Positions 44,117 to 51,735 of a stretch of 64,000 bases of DNA are shown one piece after another. The stretch is from Acetobacter sicerae (GTDB lineage: Bacteria > Pseudomonadota > Alphaproteobacteria > Acetobacterales > Acetobacteraceae). Position 1 is the first letter of the stretch. Every line of letters begins with the position of its first letter. The DNA is taken from contig NZ_JAAABN010000001.1 in assembly GCF_011516765.1 (NCBI RefSeq), positions 496,001 to 560,000 on the forward strand, given 5' to 3'. Both the position numbers and the translations under genes were made by a program. Below the pieces are notes generated by a model. The model ran no database searches. It saw only the letters and a list, made by a program, of their open reading frames with translations, and was not told the origin of the DNA.

Positions 44117-44217
44117 GACCGGGTGCATATCACGGAGCCGGAGGGACGGCTATGGAGATTTCGGAAACACCTCCCTGAAGGAGACGCACCCGTCATGCCT
44201 GACGGAGAATTGCGGCT

Positions 44218-45993
44218 CTACCGGATGGCGGGCTGCAACCGCACCATTTCCCGAAGAGCGAAACGCAGTTCCGTCTGGTCACCCGGCATCCGATCGATGT
44301 ACCGCAGCAGAACAGGCAGTATCGCCGCCGCACGTTCCTGATCCTGTCGCCACAGACGCAGGAACACCTGCAGCTGGCGTGCAAGCCACGGGGAACAGGC
44401 CTTGCTCTGCGCCCGTTCCTGCACTTCGATGACATACATGCCGACCGTCATGATCGCCATATGCTGCGAGAAGCGGGCGAAAACCACGTCATCCGGCACA
44501 TTGCGGGCCGTGCGCACCGTCCGGACCATGCTGTCCGCGTTCATGATCAGCCAGGCGCGCTCGGACATGCGACTGCGCGGGTAGGTCAGATCACGCAGAC
44601 ACCGCTGCGCCCACACGATGGTCCGGCGCAGATGGTCATCAGGACGGAACGTCAGCACAAAGCGGAACATGACAGCGGAGAAAAACACGGCGCCGAGAAA
44701 GGCGGAGGTGCCATTCAGGAATGAAATCTCGTCATAGCGCCCGGTGTTCGCAGGACCGATCAGGACCGGCAGGAACATGTTGAAGGAAAAGGCGTGATTG
44801 ACCAGCCGTGGCGTGCGGGCCGCCAGACCACCCGCCACCATCGGCACCATCAGCGCGCCCGCCAGAAGCTCCGGCGAAGTCACGCCCGGCACCACCAGCA
44901 CAACGAAGATTCCCGCCACAAATGCGCACCACATCGCGCCGCGCACAAAACCGCCCGTCGCCAGTGTCGGCGTTTCCCGCGTCGCGAGCAGTCCATAGAC
45001 CAGCGCGACATAGGACACGAAGGTGATGCCGGACGGCCACCCGGTGACTTCCCACAACAGCCACGCCCCCATGATCCCGGCGGCTGCGCGCAAGCCGTTG
45101 CGCATGCCTTCCACGCCCTGCCGCACGGAACGGGACGTAAAGCGGAATCGGTCGCCACGTTGGGGAGAGATGATCATCCGGACATGCCCGTCGGCATTGG
45201 CAAGGCTGCGCTCGATGGAGGGCCTGCCAGCCTCCGCCCTCCTCCGCGCGAACGCCGCCAGCAGCGACGCCAGAGCGGCGCGGGCATGGTCCGCCGCCCG
45301 TCCGGCTGTCGGCCCCATTTCCAGCACGTCGTATTCAATGCGGGTGGCCGCCGCCATGATGTCAGCCAGAAGAGCCTGCTGCACGGGTCGTGAGAAATCC
45401 ACCGTCTGAAGCATTGCGCTGGTATGAGCGGCGACACTTCTCAGGCGCTTCACGAGGTTTCGACGCGCGTTTCCTTCCATATCCGGAAGGCACATCATCG
45501 TCGCCACACCTTCACAGATGATACCCAGAATGATGTACGTTCCCCGCGCCATCGCCACGGAGAAGGCGGCGTCCGGGTCCGGGATGGCGTCCACCGCGAC
45601 GATGGCCGTGGTGAAACCGGCCACCAGAAAGCCGTAGCTCCGAAATCCGTCGAAGAAGGTGGCGCAGCCGCAGCACAGGCCGATCCATGCGGCCAGCCCC
45701 ACGAAGAAAATGGCCGCCTGCTGGGGAAAGGACGCAATCAGCGCCACACCGACGGAACAGCCCACCACTGTTCCGACCATCCGCCACCGGGCCTTGGAAA
45801 TCGACTCACCGCGGGAAGCTGTGGCGACCACCCAGACCGTCAGCGGCGCCCATTGCGGGCTCCCCAGTTCCATCCACATGGCGACAAGCAGGGAAAAGAT
45901 CGCCGCACAGGAAGTGCGCACTGCGAAGCCGAGATTCGCAGGCGACGGCGCGAAAAGCCAGCTCCAGTTCCGCTCTGCCGCCGCCGTTGTCAC
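44218..45993 (-). CDS. FUSC-family (aromatic acid exporter-like) membrane protein
   Basis: This 591-residue inner-membrane protein has two blocks of about five or six hydrophobic helices separated by a cytoplasmic region. The N-terminal block has the FUSC/PET pattern: NLGFAVRTSCAAIFSLLVAM, QWAPLTVWVVATASRGESIS and RMVGTVVGCSVGVALI. Relatives include AaeB, which exports p-hydroxybenzoate. The gene starts at a GTG. The next gene upstream on the same strand encodes a LysR regulator, and a LysR-type box (46084-46098) lies about 90 bases before the start, so control by that regulator is likely. A 6-bp hairpin follows the stop at 44190-44205. Confidence 0.87.
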   Translation of the reverse strand: MTTAAAERNWSWLFAPSPANLGFAVRTSCAAIFSLLVAMWMELGSPQWAPLTVWVVATASRGESISKARWRMVGTVVGCSVGVALIASFPQQAAIFFVGLAAWIGLCCGCATFFDGFRSYGFLVAGFTTAIVAVDAIPDPDAAFSVAMARGTYIILGIICEGVATMMCLPDMEGNARRNLVKRLRSVAAHTSAMLQTVDFSRPVQQALLADIMAAATRIEYDVLEMGPTAGRAADHARAALASLLAAFARRRAEAGRPSIERSLANADGHVRMIISPQRGDRFRFTSRSVRQGVEGMRNGLRAAAGIMGAWLLWEVTGWPSGITFVSYVALVYGLLATRETPTLATGGFVRGAMWCAFVAGIFVVLVVPGVTSPELLAGALMVPMVAGGLAARTPRLVNHAFSFNMFLPVLIGPANTGRYDEISFLNGTSAFLGAVFFSAVMFRFVLTFRPDDHLRRTIVWAQRCLRDLTYPRSRMSERAWLIMNADSMVRTVRTARNVPDDVVFARFSQHMAIMTVGMYVIEVQERAQSKACSPWLARQLQVFLRLWRQDQERAAAILPVLLRYIDRMPGDQTELRFALREMVRLQPAIR

Positions 45994-46083
45994 GCTCGCC
46001 CCGTTCCCTGCTCATCAGTTGATCATGGCGTTGCAAGCAGACGATAGCGCGGAAAAAGTCCAAGTCTTTCTTGTGATGGAATC

Positions 46084-46098
46084 ATAAACAGCGCTTAT
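46084..46098. promoter_or_regulatory. LysR-type box (T-N11-A) upstream of the FUSC gene
   Basis: ATAAACAGCGCTTAT has ATAA and TTAT arms around seven bases and fits T-N11-A. It lies 90 bases upstream of the FUSC start and 11 bases past the lysR stop. A possible -10 box (TATGAT on the minus strand, 46081-46086) overlaps it. Confidence 0.5.
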
Positions 46099-46108
46099 AA
46101 TACAGCTT

Positions 46109-47014
46109 TCAAAGCACGAGAGCGCTCGTCAGATCCAGACCGCTCACAGTGTTCCAGGCGCACTGCATCAGGGCGCTCATCAGAGGACGCCGGAGCCTGA
46201 TCAGCCCCACCGGCACCTCAGGCGAAGGCTCCAGACGACGGATGTTCAATCCCTGCCCTTCACTGCCGGGAGGAAGTGCGGCGATTGGCAGAATGGACGC
46301 CAGCCTTCCCGCCTTCAGTTCGGCATGCAGCAGCGCCAGCGCATTGGTCTCGAACTGGATGTCCGGCTTTTTCACCCCCGCTTTCTCAAAAGCCGCGTCC
46401 ACGATCTGACGGCTTTTCATCGAACGGTCGAAGAGACAGAGCGGCAGTTCGGCTGCCTGCGACCAGTTGCAGCGTGTCCGCCCCGGCAACGCGACACCCG
46501 GAGCGGCGGCCAGAACATGCTGTTCCTTGTAGAGGGTATGTCCTTCAATATTGGGAACGGCCGTCTGCTGGTCGAGATAGACCAGCCCCAGATTGAAACG
46601 CTCTTCCGTCAGCCCATGCATTACCTCTGCAGAAGAGACGACCGTCACTTCCAGATGCAGGGCCGGAATCGCGGCACGCAGGCTTTCCGCCAGCAGCGGC
46701 GCAATCTGTACGGCGGGCGGCATGATACCGATGGACAGCGAACCACCTGCCACGTCATGCGCGAACCCCGCTTCCTGTTTCAGCCCGTCAAGCGCCGCCA
46801 GACTCTGCCGCGCCCACGCGACGACCCGTTCGCCTTCCGGCGTAAGGCCCAGAACACGGTGACGGCGGCGCACGATGGAGACGCCCAGTTCATGCTCAAG
46901 CTGCCTGATGGCCGTGGAAAGAGCGGGTTGGGAGACACCACAATGGGCTGCGGCACGGGAAAAATGCCGGAAGTGATCGAGCGCGACCAGATAACTCAAC
47001 TGCCGGAGAAACAT
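46109..47014 (-). CDS. LysR-family transcriptional regulator
   Basis: This 301-residue regulator has the LysR winged HTH at its N-terminus (FLRQLSYLVALDHFRHFSRA, AAHCGVSQPALSTAIRQLEH, ELGVSIVRRRHRVLGLTPEG) and a periplasmic-binding-protein-like effector domain (GGSLSIGIMPPAVQIAPLLA, RFNLGLVYLDQQ). Its most likely target is the FUSC exporter gene downstream on the same strand, with a LysR-type box between them. AaeR, which controls the related AaeAB exporter, is also a LysR protein. The SDR gene on the other side is divergent and could be a second target. An in-frame start at 47035 is possible. Confidence 0.9.
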   Translation of the reverse strand: MFLRQLSYLVALDHFRHFSRAAAHCGVSQPALSTAIRQLEHELGVSIVRRRHRVLGLTPEGERVVAWARQSLAALDGLKQEAGFAHDVAGGSLSIGIMPPAVQIAPLLAESLRAAIPALHLEVTVVSSAEVMHGLTEERFNLGLVYLDQQTAVPNIEGHTLYKEQHVLAAAPGVALPGRTRCNWSQAAELPLCLFDRSMKSRQIVDAAFEKAGVKKPDIQFETNALALLHAELKAGRLASILPIAALPPGSEGQGLNIRRLEPSPEVPVGLIRLRRPLMSALMQCAWNTVSGLDLTSALVL

Positions 47015-47419
47015 CCGATCTTCCCTTCGCCACACCTGTTCGGGTCATTCAAGAACAGCGTGTCATAGACGGAAAACACCCGATCATAAAAAACCGGACA
47101 TTTCTTACAGGGATGGCGGAAAAATCTGACCGGATCTGACTGTAACCGTCCGCTTTCATCGCGGCACGATCTCTGGCGCAATCCATCTATCGGGCATGGT
47201 CGGCAGGCACCAGCATTCATCCGGATCAGGGAGCAGCCACAGACGACAGACACGAACGCTCGGTTCTCCGGACTGTCCCGATATTGCGGGAAGAATGCTG
47301 GATTTCAGGCAATTTCATTACGGATTCATCAAAAAACAAAACTGAAAGACCAATTCTGCATGGGAACATATCCGTGACCCACTGCGTTTTCGACTCAGTA
47401 GATTCGAAAAGGAAACACC
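47015..47419. other. divergent intergenic region with a TCCCG palindrome
   Basis: These 405 bases separate the LysR and SDR genes, and I find no convincing gene. The inverted repeat TCCCG-N6-CGGGA at 47276-47291 resembles the site upstream of cysK. The last 100 bases before the SDR gene are AT-rich and probably hold its promoter. GGAAA lies six bases before the SDR start. Confidence 0.45.
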
Positions 47420-48271
47420 ATGACGACCGTATTGATAACGGGTGCAGGCACCGGTTTTGGTCATGAAGTCTCACTGCGGATGGCAGAAAAAGGGTTCAAT
47501 GTCATTGCCGGCGTGGAAATCGCCGCACAGGTCTTCACCCTTTCGGAGGAAGCCCGGAAACGGGGCGTTTCTCTGCGCGTCGAGAAACTCGATGTGACCA
47601 ATGATGGAGATCGGCAAAAGGCTGCGGCCTGGGATGTGGATATCCTGCTGAACAATGCCGGCATTTCCGAAGGCGGTTCCGTCGCCGACATTCCGGCGGA
47701 CAATCTCCGCTGGCAGTATGAAGTCAACATCGTTGGTCCGGTCTCACTGACACAGATCGTGCTGAGGAACATGGTGAAGAAAAAGAAGGGAAAGATCGTC
47801 TTCATGTCTTCGGTGGCCGGTCTGACCACAGACCCGTTCGCGGGAGCCTATTCCTCCTCCAAACACGCTATCGAGGCGATCGCGTCCGCCCTCAGTCAGG
47901 AAGTCAAGGAATTCGGGATCGAAGTGGCGACGGTCAATCCCGGTCCGTTCCTCACCGGTTTCAACGACCGCATGTTCGAGACCTGGGAAAGCTGGGAAGA
48001 TGATCCATCAGAGCGTCTCTTCGACTACAGCAAGATCGCCTTCCCTCATGAGCAGTATGACCCCGAGCCGGTCTTTGAAACGACCGTTGGCGTTCTGACC
48101 GGTGAAATCGAGACCTACCGGAATGTCGAACCCAAGGAGATCATCGCCGAGCAGCGTGAGCAGCTCAATGCCGTCTGGACGCAGAAGGTTACGGATGGAC
48201 TGGGACAGCGCGCGCCTCTCGTGCAGAAGGCTTATGACATCAAGCCCGGCACGCCGGTAAAGGAAGGCTGA
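47420..48271 (+). CDS. SDR-family NAD(P)-dependent oxidoreductase
   Basis: This 283-residue short-chain dehydrogenase/reductase has the cofactor motif TGAGTGFG at residues 8-15, the NNAG motif (ILLNNAGISEGG), and the catalytic Ser-Tyr-Lys set in MSSVAGL ... YSSSKHAIEA. The acidic residue expected for NAD+ preference after strand 2 is hard to place (GVEIAAQ), so cofactor choice is open. The C-terminal 90 residues are longer than in the smallest SDRs. Substrate unknown. It is transcribed alone and ends before a strong bidirectional terminator. Confidence 0.92.
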   Translation: MTTVLITGAGTGFGHEVSLRMAEKGFNVIAGVEIAAQVFTLSEEARKRGVSLRVEKLDVTNDGDRQKAAAWDVDILLNNAGISEGGSVADIPADNLRWQYEVNIVGPVSLTQIVLRNMVKKKKGKIVFMSSVAGLTTDPFAGAYSSSKHAIEAIASALSQEVKEFGIEVATVNPGPFLTGFNDRMFETWESWEDDPSERLFDYSKIAFPHEQYDPEPVFETTVGVLTGEIETYRNVEPKEIIAEQREQLNAVWTQKVTDGLGQRAPLVQKAYDIKPGTPVKEG

Positions 48272-48328
48272 CCATCCAGCCACCCCTTTCGACTTCGGGT
48301 AAACGCATCCAAGAATTATGAGACAAAA

Positions 48329-48364
48329 AAAAGCCTGCCTCTGCTTTCGCGGAGGCAGGCTTTT
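48329..48364. terminator. strong bidirectional terminator
   Basis: AAAAGCCTGCCTC pairs perfectly with GAGGCAGGCTTTT (13 bp) around a 10-base loop, with A and T runs at the two ends. It separates the convergent SDR and mctP genes. Confidence 0.93.
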
Positions 48365-48390
48365 CAACACATCACGACAGGCAGTTACGC

Positions 48391-49899
48391 TTATTCAGCA
48401 GCAACAGCCACGCTTCGGTTCGGAACAATGACCGAAACCACGCCAGCCACGATGATGTTGACCACCAGAGCAAGCAACCCCGTGGAAACCAGTTCGGACC
48501 AGCCGCCGATGGCGAGTGTGTGGACCGGTTTCAGACCATCAGACCAGCACATTGCCAGACCGAAGACCGTGCCGACCACCCAGCCTGACAGCATCCCGGT
48601 TGATGAGAACCGGAATTTGGTGAGACCAAGGATCAGCGCAGGGAATGTCTGAAGAATGATGACGCCCCCCAGCAACTGAAGGTCGATGGCGAACTTTGCG
48701 TTCAGGAACATCACGCAGAGCAGAGCGCCGAGCTTCACACCGAACGCCGCGATCCGCGAAGTCGTCACACCTGCATAGCTCTTCGGCAGGATGTTGTTCG
48801 TCAGCAGGTTCGCCGCACCGATCGCCATGACGGCGGCAGGAACGAGCGCGCCCACAGCAATGGCCGCGAAGGCGAAGCCTGCGAACCAGTCGGGGAACAG
48901 CTTCAGGAACAGGTAAGGCACCACCATGGAGGACACGGTCGTGTCGATCCCGGCGACGTGCGCCATCATGCCGAGCAGGGCGATCAGTCCGAGCACAATG
49001 GTGTAGATCGGTAGATAAACAGCATTCTGTCGGACCGTATCAGCGGATTTCGCCGCCAGAATACCAGTGAGTGTGTGCGGATACAGGAACGCAGCCAGCG
49101 CGGAAGAAAGCGCCAGTGTCGCGTATGGCATCATCTGCCCTGCCTTCATCACGTGATCAGCGTCAGGCATCGCCACAACACTGTTCATGACGTCGAACAT
49201 GTGGCCATAGCCGCCAAGCTTGATCGGGATCAGCGTCACGGCGGCAATCACCGCGATATAGATCATGATGTCCTTGATGAACGCCGTCAGCGCAGGCGCA
49301 TGAAGACCACCGAGCCACGTATAGGCAGCGAGCGAGACAAAGGCGATGACCAGCGGAATCTGGCCCGAAAAGCCAAGAGCCTCAACGACCGTACGGATAC
49401 CGATCAGCTGGAGCGCAATATAGGGCATGACCGCGATCAGCCCGGAAAACGCAACAGCCAGTTCAAGGGTGCGGCTACCGAAGCGGGCCCGGATCATGTC
49501 CGCCGCAGTAGCATGACCGCCATCGTTGGCGATCTTCCACAGCTTCGGCATGACGATGAAGATGAACGGATAGACGATGATGGTGTAGGGTAGCGCAAAG
49601 AAGCCATAAGCGCCGACCGCATAGACCAGCGCCGGAACCGCGATGACGGTATAGGCTGTATAGAAGTCGCCGCCGACCAGAAACCAGGTGACCCAGGCCC
49701 CGAACTCACGTCCACCCAGCCCCCACTCTTCCGTGTCGTGGCCGCTATGCCCTTCGGCCGGCGCGGAAGATGGCGTTTTTTTTCCGCCTGAAAACCAGCC
49801 TTTCCAGTGAGAAACCGTGCTACCTGCGACAATCGTCAACCCGAAGAACAGGATGAAGACGACAAGCGCGATCGTATCAGATGCGGGAATGCTGTTCAT
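48391..49899 (-). CDS. mctP: monocarboxylate uptake permease, sodium:solute symporter family (MctP-like)
   Basis: This inner-membrane permease has 502 residues and about 13 hydrophobic helices in the SSS arrangement. The N-terminal GLGGREFGAWVTWFLVGGDF and YTAYTVIAVPALVYAVGAYG segments are characteristic of the MctP branch. In Rhizobium MctP takes up lactate, pyruvate, alanine and other monocarboxylates; in an acetic acid bacterium lactate or acetate are plausible substrates. A 59-residue DUF3311 protein gene overlaps its start by four bases, the usual partner of this branch. I chose the ATG at 49899, the one in the overlap. A longer frame to 49956 would run into the DUF3311 gene. Confidence 0.92.
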   Translation of the reverse strand: MNSIPASDTIALVVFILFFGLTIVAGSTVSHWKGWFSGGKKTPSSAPAEGHSGHDTEEWGLGGREFGAWVTWFLVGGDFYTAYTVIAVPALVYAVGAYGFFALPYTIIVYPFIFIVMPKLWKIANDGGHATAADMIRARFGSRTLELAVAFSGLIAVMPYIALQLIGIRTVVEALGFSGQIPLVIAFVSLAAYTWLGGLHAPALTAFIKDIMIYIAVIAAVTLIPIKLGGYGHMFDVMNSVVAMPDADHVMKAGQMMPYATLALSSALAAFLYPHTLTGILAAKSADTVRQNAVYLPIYTIVLGLIALLGMMAHVAGIDTTVSSMVVPYLFLKLFPDWFAGFAFAAIAVGALVPAAVMAIGAANLLTNNILPKSYAGVTTSRIAAFGVKLGALLCVMFLNAKFAIDLQLLGGVIILQTFPALILGLTKFRFSSTGMLSGWVVGTVFGLAMCWSDGLKPVHTLAIGGWSELVSTGLLALVVNIIVAGVVSVIVPNRSVAVAAE

Positions 49900-50075
49900 G
49901 ACTGCGCTCCCTTTTTCCAGGCAAGCCAGATCAGAACTGATGTCACCGGCACCCACGCGAACTGGTACCAGTAGAAAAACGGGAATCCGAACAGCATCGG
50001 GGTCTGGTGGTTATAGAAGGGCACCCACAGCAACCCGACAAAGGGCGCGAGGAGCAGGATATTGAAAATTTTCAT
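49896..50075 (-). CDS. DUF3311 small membrane protein, partner of MctP
   Basis: This 59-residue membrane protein reads MKIFNILLLAPFVGLLWVPF, then YNHQTPMLFGFPFFYWYQFA and WVPVTSVLIWLAWKKGAQS. It has two hydrophobic helices joined by a short aromatic loop, the DUF3311 pattern (F.FPFFYWYQ). Such proteins are regularly encoded just before SSS-family permeases and are presumed accessory subunits, like YhdT with PanF. Its TGA overlaps the mctP ATG (ATGA). Because of its size it is easily missed by gene finders. Confidence 0.9.
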   Translation of the reverse strand: MKIFNILLLAPFVGLLWVPFYNHQTPMLFGFPFFYWYQFAWVPVTSVLIWLAWKKGAQS

Positions 50076-50137
50076 TCAGCGACCACTTCTTATTATTCGT
50101 GTGTGTGTCGGATTTGTTGACACTGTAAAATGACCAT

Positions 50138-50160
50138 CGGGAAGTCAATAGAACTTCCCG
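50138..50160. promoter_or_regulatory. 8-bp inverted repeat in the mctP-selO control region
   Basis: CGGGAAGT and ACTTCCCG form perfect 8-bp arms around CAATAGA. The site lies between the divergent DUF3311-mctP operon and selO, 15 bases before the selO start. A TTGACT on the minus strand overlaps it, and a consensus TTGACA lies on the plus strand at 50117-50122. It may be an operator for either gene or a selO leader hairpin. Confidence 0.45.
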
Positions 50161-50175
50161 TGAAAGCGCAGTTTG

Positions 50176-51603
50176 ATGCCATTTTCACAAGCTTTTCATC
50201 CGGCCCTCGATCACACCCGCCTCGGCGGTCTGTTTTACGATGTCGTGCAACCCGCTCACTTCCCCACACACACGCTCCGTTATCGTAACGATCGGGCAGC
50301 GTCCACTGTCGGCCTCGACACGCTGACCGAGGACGAATGGGTTGATCACTTTGGCCGTTTCAAACCGCTCCCCGGCTCTTTGCCGCACCCGCTGGCGCTC
50401 CGTTATCACGGCCACCAGTTCCGTCAGTACAACCCTGATCTCGGCGATGGTCGCGGTTTCCTGTTCGCCCAGTTGCGTGACGACACCGGACGCCTGCTTG
50501 ATCTCGGCACCAAAGGCAGCGGCCGGACCCCATGGTCACGGGGCGGCGATGGTCGCCTGACCCTGAAAGGCGGTATTCGGGAGATTCTGGCCGCCTCCAT
50601 GCTGGAAGCATTGGGCGTTGAAACCTCCCGCGCCTTCAGCCTGATCGAAACGGGCGAAAATCTGGAACGACATGACGAGCCATCCCCGACGCGCTCGGCT
50701 GTTCTTGTGCGGCTCGGTCACTCACACATCCGTATCGGAACCTTCCAGCGCCTTGCGGCCAATGCCGAGACAGAAGCGCTGAAGCAGCTCGGTACCTATG
50801 TCCGGGAAACCTACTACCCAGACCTTTCCATCCCGGAAGACGGCAACGAAGCCCTGATCCTGTTTGAGGCCGTCTGCGGTCGCGTCGCCCGTGTAGGCGC
50901 GCAGTGGATGGCGGCGGGCTTTGTGCATGGCGTTCTGAACACGGACAATATCGCCATCACGGGCGAGAGTTTCGATTATGGCCCGTGGCGGTTTCTGCCC
51001 CGGTTCGATGCAGGCTTTACCGCCGCGTATTTCGACCATAACGGGCTTTACGCCTATGGACGCCAGCCACAGGCGCTGCTGTGGAATCTGGCCCGTCTGG
51101 CGGAATGCCTGCTGGAATTTGCCCCTCATGCCGGGCTGACGGACGTTCTTTCCGGCTTTCCTGCGCTTTATGAACGCGAACTGGACCTCGCATGGTGCCG
51201 TCGTCTTGGCGTCAATCCGGATACTCCCGAGGCCGACCGCGCCCTTCGCCATGCGGTGACGCTGTTCATGGAAACCTCCGGCATTCCGTTCCATTGCCTT
51301 CCCTTCGACTGGTATGGTGGCAGTGGTGGTGCGGAGCGTGCGCTGAATGGCGAGCGTGGTGATCTCTATCGTGACAGCGCCTTTGCAGAGGCGCGCGACC
51401 TGCTCGAAAAACGGACCCCGGTCGCCTCCTATTCCGCAGATCATCCATATTTTTCAGGCGGTCAGCCCTGTAACATGCTCATCACGACGGTCGAGGCTCT
51501 CTGGACAAAACTGAGCGAGCAGGATGACTGGTCCGCGCTTGACGCCAAGCTGGCTGAAATCGATCTGATGGCCGACGCTCTGGGTCAGTATCGCGCCCTG
51601 TGA
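50176..51603 (+). CDS. selO: SelO/YdiU-family protein adenylyltransferase
   Basis: This 475-residue protein belongs to the SelO (UPF0061) pseudokinase family, which transfers AMP to Ser, Thr and Tyr residues of proteins and has been tied to redox stress. Visible family segments are RYHGHQFRQYNPDLGDGRGF, DLGTKGSGRTPWSRGGDGRL (nucleotide-binding), and VHGVLNTDNIAITGESFDYG, which holds the Asn and Asp metal ligands. As in other bacterial members there is no C-terminal selenocysteine, and this protein also lacks a C-terminal Cys pair. The ATG at 50176 is used; a TTG directly before it is less likely. Confidence 0.94.
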   Translation: MPFSQAFHPALDHTRLGGLFYDVVQPAHFPTHTLRYRNDRAASTVGLDTLTEDEWVDHFGRFKPLPGSLPHPLALRYHGHQFRQYNPDLGDGRGFLFAQLRDDTGRLLDLGTKGSGRTPWSRGGDGRLTLKGGIREILAASMLEALGVETSRAFSLIETGENLERHDEPSPTRSAVLVRLGHSHIRIGTFQRLAANAETEALKQLGTYVRETYYPDLSIPEDGNEALILFEAVCGRVARVGAQWMAAGFVHGVLNTDNIAITGESFDYGPWRFLPRFDAGFTAAYFDHNGLYAYGRQPQALLWNLARLAECLLEFAPHAGLTDVLSGFPALYERELDLAWCRRLGVNPDTPEADRALRHAVTLFMETSGIPFHCLPFDWYGGSGGAERALNGERGDLYRDSAFAEARDLLEKRTPVASYSADHPYFSGGQPCNMLITTVEALWTKLSEQDDWSALDAKLAEIDLMADALGQYRAL

Positions 51604-51735
51604 GCATGAAGTCGGAGAAACCTCCTTCATGAACTCAAAAAATCTTCGCTTTTTGGACATATCCGGGCTTTAAGAACGGTTCTTCACCTTTAGGATGCAC
51701 CCTGCACGCGATATGTTCGCATTCCATGCGACCGT

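Noticed and set aside
44190-44205. CCGTCA-TGCC-TGACGG hairpin after the FUSC gene as a terminator
   Set aside because: The stem is only 6 bp and there is no U-run, so it is mentioned with the gene but not listed as a terminator.
48008-48370. Minus-strand frame running through the terminator at 48329-48364
   Set aside because: It is antisense to the SDR gene and crosses a strong bidirectional terminator.
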